In this document: piece by piece, positions 1 to 11,700 of the stretch
Numbering within the stretch: position 1 is the first letter of the stretch
How the letters are laid out: each line of letters opens with the position of its first letter
From: Paragonimus westermani
Lineage: Eukaryota; Platyhelminthes; Trematoda; Plagiorchiida; Troglotrematidae
Length of the DNA: 64,000 nt
Direction of reading: 5' to 3'
Assembly: GCA_008508345.1 (NCBI GenBank)
Contig: QNGE01000298.1
Span: 40,979-104,978 of the forward strand
Position numbers and translations under genes: made by a program
Notes under the pieces: generated by a model
The model's input: the letters and a program-made list of their open reading frames with translations, nothing else
Told to the model about the DNA's origin: nothing
Database searches by the model: none

Positions 1-949
1 GTGCTAGAGTCGTAGACTCGCGTCTCCGACACACAGCACACATCAAGCTCCAGACTTGAGAGAGTACTTGCCAGAGCAGCTTGCTGACCGATTTGTCGGA
101 GAGTGCGGACATTGAAGGCGCCAATGTTTACCAGTTGTCTTGGCCTCAGAAAACAATTATCGCCCGAAGGCACATGGAAGGCAGAAGAAATAGGGGGTAA
201 AACGGTAGGAGAAAGTCGTGGTCGATTAGTAATGTCACTGTTGAGAGAACGATAACTTCTGATACTTCCCGGGGCCTCCTGCATACTTCATAGACTCCCT
301 GCAGCTCTGGAGTTAGACTGTAGAGAAAAGGTAAGACTTTTTCCTGCACGAGGGTTGATATATCTGGATTTCACTCCACGAAGATTTAGGACGGTTTTGT
401 ACTTAGTGCAGGTCATTCGTCGATCAGTTTATACTTTTGGTTCTACTCAAATGCGTGATTGTGTGAACTAATTTTGTGGATGTGCTGTCGGCGCTTTATT
501 ACTCCGATTCGGGTCAGTCTTGTGTCTGCGGTGACTCACGAGTGACGTGCATCACGGCCATTTTTCGTCAGTTTTGTAATTGACCAGACTGATTTGATAC
601 TGTCTACTGCGCTCACATAATGCTGGCATGGGTCTCCCACGTGGTAGAAAACTGACTGATTTGTACTGTGTCAGTGACAATGTATATTGTTGTTTGAGAT
701 CCTCCAAGCACATACATTGTTTGACATTATCTCGCACCCTACTACCTATCTAGGAACGCGTTCTGTAGTCTCCGCGTACAATGTATTCCTGTCGGATTGC
801 TGTGATTAGGTTGTTTTAATGTTTGGTAGTAAAGATGCAAAGGCTATTGACCGGGGTCGTGTGCTTTGTAAATTTCATCAGTGGCAGTGGGAACGAAACA
901 GACGCTCACGTTCTCAAAGCGTGTTAACCAAGTGTAACATTTAAGCCGA
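1..949. other. No recognisable gene
   Basis: All frames are broken by stops every few dozen codons and no open stretch resembles a protein family I know. No tRNA-like or simple-repeat structure was seen. A short phrase, GTGTTAACCAAGTGT, occurs near 920 and again near 1214, next to the dispersed repeats described below. Probably intergenic or intronic. Confidence 0.5.
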
Positions 950-1190
950 CCACTTCTACTCTGAGTGCCCGTTACACTCGCTGACCAACTTTGGGGCAAA
1001 ATAGACACCGGGGGAAAGCGTTCTTTCGAAGTAAGCGTTCCAACGGCAGTCCAGTAAAAGGGAGACAACACAAACAAGCATGAACCAAACGCCCAGTAAG
1101 CCATGCACATGACTTACGCAAACGAAAACTAAAACGGCGCCAACAATACAGCAGCATGCTTCGTTACACAGTCACGCTTGCTGGTTTCGA
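950..1190 (+). repeat. Dispersed repeat A, copy 1
   Basis: This stretch aligns by eye, in the same orientation, with 23990-24230. The best conserved core is 1091-1163 against 24136-24208, which share blocks such as GCACATGACTTAC and CAAACGAAAA with scattered single-base differences. Similarity weakens leftwards but can be followed to about 950. Neither copy has a clear coding frame, target-site duplication or terminal repeat. It may be part of an unrecognised transposable element. The repeat relationship is seen directly; the class is unknown. Confidence 0.7.
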
Positions 1191-1204
1191 CTGCACATGA
1201 CACA

Positions 1205-1290
1205 AGTTAATCAAGTGTTAACCAAGTGTGGGTGATGTTCAATTTTGAGGTAACCTAAATCCCTGAACTTTCACTACTGATTCCAGCCAT
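1205..1290 (+). repeat. SINE-tail-like repeat, copy 1
   Basis: It contains AAGTGTGGGTGATGTTCAAT and about 45 bp more that match 1618-1690, about 410 bp downstream in the same orientation. The core GTGAGTGATGTTCA also occurs on the minus strand near 30092 at the tail of a SINE copy and near 38358. It looks like a decayed 3' tail of the same short element family. Confidence 0.5.
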
Positions 1291-1607
1291 TCTCAATTGG
1301 TTCAATGAAGACAGTAACTGAGACGTCCTGATCACGGGGTTATCAATTAGACAGAACAGTGATTCTGTTCGTTCTCCTTTCGAAATGATCTGGCAAGCTG
1401 AACACTATTTATACAAGATTGTGGTTGAGAGTTTGGATTTCCTCACGCCTATTGTGATGTTACTGGCATTGTGGTTCACACACTACTCTCACAAGGACGA
1501 GGTTCAGAGTGCAAACTCCGATCCAGACAAGGGTATACACTACTGATGGGCTCTAAAATCGAGTCTGCTGCTACATTTCGAAGTGGGACAGCCGAAAGGC
1601 TTATCCG

Positions 1608-1692
1608 AATGCGAAGGCTGCGATCAAGTGTGAGTGATGTTCAATTTGGAAATGACCTAAGTCGCCGAAACTTCACTATCCCTTGGAAGTTT
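1608..1692 (+). repeat. SINE-tail-like repeat, copy 2
   Basis: The phrase GCTGCGATCAAGTGTGAGTG, followed by ATGTTCA, matches the tail of the minus-strand SINE at 30 kb (GCTGCGACC, then GTGAGTGATGTTCA). The following 45 bp also match the copy at 1205-1290. The sequence upstream (1440-1600) may be the degenerate body of a SINE, but I cannot align it confidently. Confidence 0.5.
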
Positions 1693-1740
1693 AACGGGCC
1701 ATACTGCTCCAAGACTGCGAGACTTCCTCAGTCAGAGTAA

Positions 1741-4220
1741 ATGTTGTGATCCGCCTTCAGGTAATCGACCGTTAATGCCGGTGTTCAGTCGTTTCTGTTG
1801 AATCGTTGGGTAGACAGTGGTGAAGTTAAATGACGGATATTTGGTAGCGAACGTGGTACTCAGTACGTAAACACGTACAAACGCGGGCCTTTGGTCCCTG
1901 TGTGGTCGATGTCCTTTGATGTCATATCCATCAAATTTAGCATCTTTTAACAGATTCCCATATCTCACTTGCACTAATATAATCATGTCTGTCTGCATTC
2001 CGCCAGTGTAATGCATAGCTGCTTAAAGATTAGCACATTTACTACGTTCCCACTTTCTCATTTGACACGCCTACAAAGTTACCATGCCGCAAACATTGTG
2101 GTAATTGGTAGCCGATTTATGGCTTTTGGCCATGCGTGAACTAAGTTCGTTAGATCATATGGTTTGATGTTGACACCGTGCGTGCCTCTTAACCTATATT
2201 CGGCTAGTGAACTACAAATTTCGGCTGTTCGCTAATGTTAGCTAACACTTGTGATAAGTGGAAATTGATTGTTAATCACTGACGAAGAAAACCTTCTTGG
2301 AAGACACTCTGAATCATGCACCACAGACAGCACTATGATCGAATTGCTTATTGTTGTGGATAGGGGTTAACTAAACATCAAACGAATAATAAAAAATCAT
2401 TAAAGGGATGCTATCTCAGGGCGGGACATTTTCATTGAGGTCATCAAGTCATTGAGTGCCCGAAAAACATAATGGTTTCTCTATTATAAAGAACGTTATA
2501 TGCTACAAGGCGATGCACTTTGTCGACCTACCGCTAGTTGAGGGATCCAGGACACTGACTGGTTAGTTCAGAACGTGAAGGAGCAGACGTGGTATAAGTT
2601 CATAGACAGCCAGCGTGTTTTGTCATATTTTAGATTTACTCGTTTAAGTTTGTGGTGAAAACGCATGTCTGCGGAAGATCTGAGTACCTTTGGTTGCAGT
2701 TAGCCAAACTACTGATTTGGACTTTTCAGCACTGACTAAACCAGAGAATACGTTACGCGCAGCACGCTTCGAGCTCTGGGCGTAAACGATCTAAAAAAAA
2801 TGATTGACACTGTTGGTTAGTAGCAGCGCTAATGGAGAAAAAACAGGTCTTGGTGGTTGGGTCTTACAACTATCTGTGTAGTTTCCTTGGTATGGGTGAC
2901 GAGCGGCTTACATCCGCTTACAAACACTCGGAATATCTGGTTGATTGCAGTTGTCTTAAATCAAGACCTTGTACTCTGTGGGCGCTCGGTTCCGTTCTTC
3001 GTGGATAGTGCATCTCCATTGCTTTAATACAGAGGTGCCCAACGTTTGAATCATATGTTTTGTCGTAATCGAACACGAACGCGAATAGCCGATACGAACA
3101 ACTGTGAACGAATAACGCACAGCGAAGTCCTTGCCGATTGGTCCCGACCCCCGGAGTACAAGAACCAATGAAAACGCGGGCACAGCAGACTCTGAATAGG
3201 CAGTGTATTTGGCTACCAGACGCTTTGCAAATTTACATGAAAAACTGGTGGGTATCTATAGAACTGAGCACTCGAAGACATTTGAATCCCACGTCGATCC
3301 AGATTTCAGTAACTGTTTGAGATATCGGAATTCTGGCAGCGGGTCGGGTTTGCCCCAACCTTAACGCTTTTGTTACCGAAACCAGTGGTTCAGTAAACGG
3401 TTCAAGAAAGTACTCAATTTTCTAATTGTAAATTGCGGATGCTGTTATTACAGTATATTGTATTGAGAATTGAGGGATAATTTTGGGATAGGATAACTAT
3501 CAACCCTCACATTCTTCAGACAGTGCCTTTTGTTAGGCGGACGTCGCTTGAAGTGCACCCTGATATAATCTTCATCGTCTACCACATAGCTGGATTCACA
3601 CTACGCCAACAAGATACTAACTTCAATGGTGATTCCATGCGCTGCGTTTTTGCATACGATTATCTCTTTCAAGAGGAGTTTGAACAAATCGATACGAGTA
3701 CTGTTGGGGAAAGTCTCGGTCAAGTAGGCTCAATTGTAGAATTGTAAATTTGGGACCAACACTTTCGGGATCCTATCAATCAACTTGAAAAGACATAATG
3801 ACAGAGAAAATGAAGACAAAGCAAGCGACTATCCCTTGCGATGTGCAAAACATCAGTTTGATTTCAAACCTTCGCTTTGATTCATAAGGCCCCATCTGAA
3901 AAGGTACTTGAATATGCTTTCTCGGAAGGTTGCTACGTCATGTTTTCCAGGGTGTGTGTAAAAAGTACAACCGAATGACTGGTTGCATACGATCGTGTGC
4001 GTGCACCGAGTCGGGTTAGCATACGAGGCACGCACGCCGCTGGGACAGGTTGAAATCACTTGTAAATCGGTGTGCGAGTTAAAGGTTTGTCCGCGAAGCT
4101 GAGGTCTCCCCGCGAATGCCCACAGACACGTGCACGCGTCTAAGCGGTCGCTAATCTGGACATCGTATAATGCGGTTCTACTGGGTTCAAATAAGCATAC
4201 CTTCGCCGAATAAGCTTACT
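1741..4220. other. No recognisable gene
   Basis: Open frames here are at most about 95 codons and none has a recognisable motif. No simple repeat or tRNA-like fold was found. Probably intergenic. Confidence 0.5.
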
Positions 4221-4224
4221 AGAT

Positions 4225-4860
4225 CCAGTGTTTACTCTTGGTTCAACCGGGACTCGGTATGTGCATGAATTGTATTAGAGCAGCTATCGGGTTAGGTTGT
4301 CTCTCCCACCATGTAAAAAACCCAATTCATCGTCTGAAACCGGAACCTAACCGTGGAACAGGTACAGCTTGGCCACAGAATACATCGGCAGGTCGACAGT
4401 TCAAACTTACGCTAGTGGAACTTTGCAATCCACAGCATACACCCAATGCTGGGCATACTGTATACAAACTAGGTACTCGGACATCATTGTGGTTACTGGT
4501 GATGTGAACGCACAACTCGGTCGTCTTCCTTCGGAGGAGAAGCGATTGGGCGGTTGTTCGGTATGCAACACAATGACGCTGGCGATCGGCTACCACAATT
4601 CGCATCTTACATACTCTAAATATGGAGTAAGGCATTTCAGCACAAACGACTGTAGTGTTGTGTGGGGACCACTCTGCGAAGCTCGAGCACGGACACATTG
4701 ATCGTATCGTCGTCAGCCGTTGGTGGAGCCACTGCATTAAGGATTGTCGTTCAGTTTGCAGTAACCACCTTGACTAACATCATATTGTTGTTCGTGCACG
4801 CCCCATTTGTTCGTTTTTTCAAAGGTCATCTGATCACAGCCTAAAATACTCGATTAGAAA
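4225..4860 (+). pseudogene. LINE endonuclease-domain remnant
   Basis: This is a decayed apurinic-like (exonuclease/endonuclease/phosphatase family) domain of a non-LTR retrotransposon. Around 4470-4530 the frame reads SDIIVVTGDVNAQLGRL, matching the family's strand with the catalytic D and N (normally GDFNAQ). After a frameshift, 4690-4830 reads HIDRIVVSRWW, then IKDCRSV, then HHIVVRARP. These fit the (I)DHI block, the block around CRSFW, and the SDH-type block, where the expected S and D are lost. At least two frameshifts and one stop interrupt it. The N-terminal part before 4369 is uncertain. The order fits a 5' LINE fragment on the plus strand, the same strand as the two other LINE fragments at 7.8 and 18.5 kb, possibly the same family. 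It cannot be functional. Confidence 0.8.
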
Positions 4861-5451
4861 TTGAGCGGCGAGGATCCATCAAACGCCTATCGAACAACAC
4901 TGACAGTTAAACAACCTGGATCACAGCAGCATAGTGGCCCAAAGGATCACTGAGTAAAATTCTCAACAGTTGTGCAGGTGTCTTGTGGATTAGGAGTGAG
5001 TTTCTGCTGGTTCAACAGAACCTGTGAACAAACGCCGACTGATCCTTGTTGCATGCCACTGCGACGCTTAAAACTACAGATCGGTGCTGGCTCTCGATAT
5101 TATTTAACCACTATTCTTGTATAATTCTTACAGTTCATAAGGGCATGATGTCTGAAACTTACTTATTACCCAATAATCTCTCTTATTCCTACCTGGTGTT
5201 ACAACGGCACTGTTTTGATAAGAGGTTTGAGGCAGATGAAGATGTCTCTACGAACACACCTACTTCCTGACTGCCGGCGCAGGAACAGTGTTTGCTTACC
5301 ACCTCCAAATGTGTGGAGCTCCAAGCACAGTACAGTTGACCTGAGGCAGCTGACAGTCGTGGATAATGGAAATTGTGTGGTTCGGCATGGCATTCCTGGC
5401 AACCCTCCATCTGAAACAGAATTGGTTTTGATGCTTATTGTTCGGGAGTAT
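4861..5451. other. Spacer between LINE remnant and LTR
   Basis: I see no recognisable coding. It could be the linker between the endonuclease and reverse transcriptase of the upstream LINE, but no motif supports that. Open frames on both strands near 5200-5570 have no recognisable content and run into the LTR. Confidence 0.4.
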
Positions 5452-5844
5452 TGTGATACTCGGAATTGGGGACTTCGAATAGCCCTAGAAATCGTACTTG
5501 AATTGAAACCTGCAACGCAAGTAATAAGGAGAAGACCTGGTACTGGTAGCAGTAAGCAGTTGTTATTCATGAGTTGAGAAGCCGAATTTATGGATGTACA
5601 ACAGTGTTAGAGAAATCACCGTCTGTCATTGGCTGGTGTTATTAACACATGCAAAATCATAAACTGTATGTTAATTGTGGAATACGGAACAGATGAGTTG
5701 GCGAATAACGGGAGGCACAACACTGAAACCGTTCATTCACTTCTGGTGTTGTATCTTTAACGCGATATTTGGATTGGCTGTTTGTCAGATCTTCTGTTGT
5801 GTTGGGGTTTGGATAAGCGGTGAATCGAGCAGATTTCCACCACA
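5452..5844 (-). mobile_element. Ty3/Gypsy 3' LTR
   Basis: This 393-bp stretch starts TGTGATACTCGG and ends CCACCACA, so it has the TG...CA ends of an LTR. It lies immediately after the integrase remnant on the minus strand and is directly preceded, on that strand, by a polypurine tract (5846-5859). A second copy in the same orientation is at 51774-52125, with matching blocks such as CTTCGAATAG and TTGGATAAGCG. The position, ends, purine tract and second copy agree on an LTR. The matching 5' LTR is not in the window, because the element is truncated at about 7786. Confidence 0.85.
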
Positions 5845-6845
5845 ACCTTCCCCTCTTCTAGAAGCCTCCGCATTCATATTTGCCAATCGTTCTGATCTTC
5901 TTGGGGCATCGAACTCTCGCAGTACAATGTGTTCTGCTTCCTTCATGGCCACTTTTTCAGTGCTTCGAAACTGGATTTGGTCAGTGTGTCTCCGATAAAT
6001 CGAGGCATCGTGCAAGTTGATAATTTCTACCATTGTGCTGCCTAGCTGGCAAGTGATCAATCCTTTGGCAGGTCGCAAATCGTTTCCACGAAAACATATC
6101 ACATCCGTTGAATCTACCCACTGAAGTGATGCTCTTAGGCGCCTTGATATAAATAGCACCACTGGGCTATCCTTCGTTGTGCAATGAGCTGCGTTCTTGT
6201 ACTGAAGCAGGAAGTCATCGAGAAACCCATCCAGTTCAGCAAATGTTTTAGGATTAGTGGAACTCACGGCACTTCTGAGCGTTTTCACCCGACTTTATGC
6301 AGTCCTGTTTGAACATGGATGCCGAGGTGCCGTTCGCAAGTGAAAACACCCGATTCCTTCAAGCCACTGTTTCATTCCAGCGGAACAAATTTGGGATCCG
6401 TTGTTAGTCACCAGGCCTGCGGAATGCCTTCACGACTGAAACATTTACGAATTGCTTGCATGGTAAATGCCGTGGAGGGTGAGGTTGTACTGAATACTTC
6501 TGTCCACCGTGAGTACGAATCAATCAACACCAGAATGTACTGTTTACTAGGAAGTTGTCCACAATAGCCTGCGTGTACCCGTTGCCATGGTAGGTAGCTG
6601 TCCGGCCAAGGTGTCCAATTCTTCGGCCTTGTCTTTATTTTGTGGAGGCATGAGTGGCAGTTCATTGCAACGCACTCGATATCCGAGTTTATCTCCGGCC
6701 ACCAACACATCTGTCGAGCCAGGGATTTCATTTTCTCCACACCCAGGTGACCTTTATGCAAGTCCTCTAATATCGCCTTTCGCAGAGGTGGTGGAATGAC
6801 CAACTGATCTCTTCGACACAGCACACCATCAGGTTGTATTGACAA
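5785..6845 (-). pseudogene. Gypsy pol: integrase remnant
   Basis: Read on the minus strand, 6845-6700 encodes the H2C2 zinc finger of integrase (HKGHLGVEKMKSL, then NCHSC). It continues into the core around VLIDSYSRWTEV and, after a frameshift near 6430, on through LRTAPRHP to the C-terminal part (FLLQYKNAAHCTT, RPAKGLITCQLG, YRRHTDQIQF). The three catalytic acidic positions all look lost. The first block reads HAGYCG, where family members have HAD. The second reads TNNGSQ instead of a DNG block. At the third, the glutamate codon region holds a stop. Several frameshifts are present. The C-terminal tail is basic and the frame runs into the LTR. The enzyme family is clear; this copy is dead. 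Confidence 0.9.
5846..5859 (-). promoter_or_regulatory. Polypurine tract of Gypsy element
   Basis: The plus strand reads CCTTCCCCTCTTCT, so the element strand has 14 purines immediately upstream of the LTR. This is where plus-strand DNA synthesis primes in LTR retrotransposons, and it supports the LTR boundary at 5844. Confidence 0.7.
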
Positions 6846-6896
6846 CTCCTATCGGTTCTGGAATGGTACTGGGTGTTTCTTCTTGATATTTGACGA

Positions 6897-7786
6897 TCAA
6901 CCCTTGGTCATCGCGGCAATTACCGTGCCATAATAGTTTTTGATTGTCTTGATCAATTCCTCTCGGCTTATTGGAGTAGCTGGCGAAGCAAGCGAACAAG
7001 CTTCAGCGGCTGGAAAACTGGAATACCGTGATAAAAAAATCCGCCTGAGGAATCTGTTTACCAGGACGATGAACGATTTCATATTTGTATGCTGCTAGAA
7101 CTAGACTCCATCGCTGTATCATTGCCGCTGATTATTTGGCGATTGATTTGTGGGGTTCAAATAAATACTGTAGAGCTTGGTGATCAGTAACAATCTTGAA
7201 TCTAATATCGAACAAATATTTATGCAGCCTCCTGACAGCCTAGTAGACTGCTAACGTCTCCTTTTGTGTTTGTGAATATCCTTGCTCAGCCCTATTCAAC
7301 AAACGTGATATGCAAATGATCGGATATCCCTCCTGTTCCAGTACAGCACCAATGCCAACATTGGATGTATCTGTGATCAGCGTGGTAACTTTAGACATAG
7401 TAAATGGGGCTAGCATCGGTCTTTTATTCACAACTCGTATTAATTCTCGCAGAAGAATTTCGTCTTTTAGAGTCCGAGACCATGTTTCTGCTGATTGAAC
7501 CGCAAATAATGGTTGTGCTTTCGTCGAAAAGTTTGAGATAAAACGAGAGTAGTACTGCAGAATCCCATTATTGGTTGCAATTCATCTTGGTCCCTTGTTG
7601 ATGTGACGGTAACCAAAGCTTTGTACCGGTCAGGGTCCGGCCTGTATCCTTCATGACATATGGTAAAACCAAGAAAACTCAGCTCTCGCACTTGGAACAC
7701 GTACTTAGAAGGCTTTATGGCTATGTTCTTATCTCTAAATCGTTCCAGAAGTGAAAGTAGCCTTTTATCATGCTCCTCTGCATTGT
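6897..7786 (-). pseudogene. Gypsy pol: RT end and RNase H remnant
   Basis: On the minus strand, 7786-7640 encodes the C-terminal end of a Ty3/Gypsy reverse transcriptase (HDKRLLSLLERFRDKNIAIK, then FLGFTICHEGYRPDP). RNase H follows at 7431-7130: TDTSNVGIGAVL with the first Asp, SQTQKETLAVY with the Glu, and IVTDHQALQYLFEP with a later Asp, so these residues are kept. The connection (KYEIVHRPGKQIPQAD) lies near 7080-7030. Frameshifts separate the blocks. The YxDD catalytic motif would sit just upstream of 7786, but the element is cut there and a plus-strand LINE begins within about 20 bp. Gag, protease and the 5' LTR are absent. Confidence 0.9.
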
Positions 7787-7799
7787 CGGTTTACGGATG

Positions 7800-8714
7800 T
7801 GGCCGGTCTGAATGGTAGACGGTTTACACCTTCAAAATGCAAATGTTTTTTTACCGGATTGCGTTGACACTGACTTAGTGTTTGTTGTCGCTGACAAGCC
7901 GCTGGACATTGTCGACCGCATCACCTATCTGTGTAGTGTCTTCTCGTCATATTCTATTATTTTTGACGAGGTGTCTATGAAGGTAGTTGAAGCACATAAT
8001 GCATTCGTCCACTACCTCCACTTGTGGCTTTACAGCGATGTCCATTTGTCACTTAGAAGCCGCGTTTACAACGCTCGTGTACGTTCAGTTTTGCTATGTG
8101 TATCCGAAACGTGCCCCATTTATGCAGAAGATGCATATAGACTTTCGTTATTCCATCACCCTTGTCTCCACCAGTTGGATTATATGAAGTGAACAGACGG
8201 TCTGAGCATGACAATCTGTCGGCACGTATTTGGGAAATGTGCAAGTTCGCGACCGATAACCAAGATAGTGAAAATGCAGTCTTCGTCGGTTTGACCATGC
8301 ACCCAGTATGCTGACGGAGCGTCTGCTGCACCACTCATCTTTCACTATAGCTATTGGTGGTTGAATGAAATCTCGAAGTGGCTAAGTTGTGACGTGGTCA
8401 CGGACCATGAAAGCTTTGACCTTCTCTCTGAGCAAGCTTGATAGGCCTGGTTAAGGAGTTCACGGCCGTTCATATCACTGGCTGGGGAAATGACACTGTC
8501 ACAGTTGGCGGTGAGCCTATATCCGCAAACCTGTTGACTCCTCTTTTTCATGAAACTCACTTGTCCTCGTCTGTTTATTTTCTGTCTATTCGCCATACTT
8601 CTGTACTTATCTTTTACTCCACAACTTCTTGAAACACTGTCAAGACCAGCGACAGTTTAAACTATAGTACCTAGAGGTACGGCCCAATGCTGAAAATGAT
8701 GATGATGATAATAG
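7800..8714 (+). pseudogene. LINE 3'-end remnant, RT C-terminus
   Basis: The plus strand reads FTPSKCKCF near 7825 and, in the frame of 7812-8192, LDIVDRITYLCSV, LHLWLYSDVHLSLRSRVYNA, VRSVLLCVSET and RLSLFHHPCLH. This is the region after the catalytic palm in non-LTR reverse transcriptases of the type common in flukes. Further frames at 8270-8460 carry the C-terminal tail (MLTERLLHHSSF, VVTWSRTMKALTFSLSKL) with three stops and frameshifts. The fragment ends in a short GAT-rich microsatellite (8697-8714), as many LINE 3' ends do. It abuts the Gypsy remnant, so one element probably truncated the other. Non-functional. Confidence 0.88.
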
Positions 8715-11700
8715 CAATGAAAAATAGACCCTGTTTAGCGCGATACTTCACAGCAGCCAGCAAGGACTCCTGTCGAACTGACCTGAGCCCAGTGTCACGT
8801 CGCGCGCAGCTTTCTTTGAAATAAAACGACATGGTTCGGTTACAAGGCTAGAAATTTTCGAAAGGCCTATGTGACGTACAATTTCTGCTTTACAGTTCAC
8901 GAACGACGTGCAGACCTTGTGAGCCCACCTAACTCGGTTAGGGCAAGCTCGTCCGAAATTCCGTGGGCCGTTTCTGACTGTACTTTGTGTTGTAAGGTGT
9001 GTACCTGTAAGTCATTTGGAGAGAAGTGCGCTGTGCAGTTGTGATGGAGTGGAACGATTGTTGGATACGTCGTTACATGCTGTTCCAAAGTCCGAGATAG
9101 GCCAAATACGATAAAGAACCTTGTGTGCTGGTTATGTACATTTTCGGAGCACATCTCAGAGAACAAACACCTTCGAAGAGTAGAAAACTTTTCAAGCACA
9201 ATGAATGGTTTATTTTGTGGTCGGGGTGATAGACTTCTTTTTGAATATAAAATGCGAGCGAATTGCGTATTCCGTTAGGTAGGGAAAACCGTAATGTGTG
9301 AGCTGATCAAATAAACGCAGGGTGTATCGTAGGTGTGTTGCGCTAGGGAACACTGATCATCGGCACGAGCAGAAGCTGAAATGTGCCACGACTTGTGCGG
9401 CGTCTCTCCGGTGGCAGGTGTCTCATGGGACCAAATACTGTGGATGGTTTGCTATATGTAACATATATTCAATATTCTCCGTAAACTCCATCATTCATGC
9501 TGATTGTTCGGAAACCTGCGTGTCGCCCGGTACTTTTGCTAGCATCGTGCTGTGTCGTTGTCAACGTACTTCGAATCTGGCTGATTCATTGTTCTCGCTG
9601 TTTTCAGACATTGTTACACATTGAACAATGATCAAGGTTGAAAATTGCACACCGTTATTGCGACTAGGCTACATTGTCCTGAAGTGGTTGAAATGCTATT
9701 AAATAAAAGTTGAAGACCAGTCTCAAGGAGTCTGCTATCCAACTGGCCGATAATGGCTTTATGCAACTCACGTTTGGAGACATTGATATTGTTGAAACCA
9801 ATTGTGCGCATGTCGAACTGCGATTGCAAACGTGGCGAAAATGTATCACATATTACTGCCTTTCAAGCGCTAATACTCTCCGTTACAGACCGGAAAACAA
9901 CTTACGTGGTTCAGGTTTTCCAGATTGTATTCCAAAGATGTACCTATCCGTATGCCAAGATTAGTAACTTACATGGACTATTTGTGTGGCAACATCCACT
10001 GTCCAGCGGAAAGGTTTCCCCTCTAACGGTCTTGCTTAAGTCACCGGATATGATCTTTTTCAATCGTAATTTGCTGCCCTCAAATGGACCTTTCTTCACT
10101 CTGTTTAATGTATGACGATAGCCCTGTTGATGATATCCTTCATCTTTTTATTTGCATTCTTCATGTTGTGCTCGATTTTGCCGTTTTATCGCATAGATTC
10201 ATTGGGGATTGACTTCTATTGTTAAAGTCTTAGTTAACGGCGCAACCCAACCAGTTCTAGAGGTAGGTGTTCGGTAGGATTACGACCTGATGATCGGGGT
10301 ATCGTTCGAGCACCTTTTATAATCAAAAGTGCTTTACTTTCTGGCGGACTTGTGAGATTGCCTTGTCTCTAATTGTTTGAGTTGGAAACTATGTTAACCA
10401 GATGGTGTAACATATTCACAGGTATCACCATTCCCCCCACTGTTCTGAGAGCTCTCAGTCCACCTCATCTGTCTATGCAAATTACATCCCGCATGTGAAT
10501 TGATCCATCATCATTTTGAACAACATGTAACATCAGGATTGATCCAATTCGACCATCACTGTTTTATTACACTCGGACAAGGTAATTTGCTGTGTGTGCT
10601 CAGGCACAGCTCATTGTAGCCTGCTGTTGCGTGGTCTTGAAGTAGTGTCCCATAGTCCAGAACAATCGCCGTTATTTGTGGTTTTCCGTAAGCGTTTGTC
10701 ACTGCATGGATGCCTGGTATGCATCTCGCAGATCCTGCTTATCACGACGACGGTCGACGGTGAGCGGGGTCACTTAGTCGAACCGGGCGTTGTAAACAAT
10801 GTCGCTTCACCTAACTGCTATAAAAGCCAGTAATCCCTCTGGCATTTTCTGTAGACATGATAGAGTGGAGTTCAGCGAGACTAATCATCCATGGTAGCAC
10901 CATTCGAAGCATCTCGTGTTTGTTCATTTCCTGGGTGTGATCACCTTGATTCGCACATATTCTGTTTACAGCTGAACATTGTTGTGTAAAGCATGGGTTG
11001 AACGGAAATTCGATTTGATTCGAATGAACGATAACCAATATCTGCACGGATACAGGCCACTGTAGTGGCTTGTATTCACATTCGCTTTCCTACATCACGA
11101 CCTGTCTGTTTCGTTACATTATCGTGTTAAGCGGCGTTGCTCAACGTTCGTGTAACTGTTGTGTGCTGCATCTAGCATGATGACTGGTACATGACTCGGC
11201 AACACGCAACATTCTCGGTTTGCCTTTCGCAGACCCCTAAGATTACGCCTGGGAACCCTGTTCCTCGCATTGTATCTCATGAGGACCTGGAAACCGTCCT
11301 TCGCTATTCCTGTTACGCGGCGTCGATTATACAGAATGTTACATTGTTTCGTTTGTTCAGCTTGTATGGACAGAGATAACCTTCCTTAAATTGAGCTCTG
11401 CTTGATGCAAGTCAAAACGCAGTCCCTTTTGACACAATCCATGTCACTTTTAACCAGCTCCGAAATCACACTTGGCCTGCACATTGAATTCTGAGCTTAT
11501 CGGGCACTTGCTGTTACACAACGTGACGCACCCTATGTGGACTGGGTATTGTTGTGCTGCCCAGAACTAGTCGGAAACGCTCGAGTTTTATTGGATAGTC
11601 TTAACCAAATTGACCACCATAAGACTACTTAGTTGTACACTATTGATGTGTTTCCGTGTATGCTTATAGGTGTTGTCTAGTTTGATACTCCAGTCTATTT

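Noticed and set aside
4327..4737. 136-codon minus-strand open frame
   Set aside because: It is a shadow of the plus-strand LINE endonuclease remnant, whose motifs are recognisable on the other strand.
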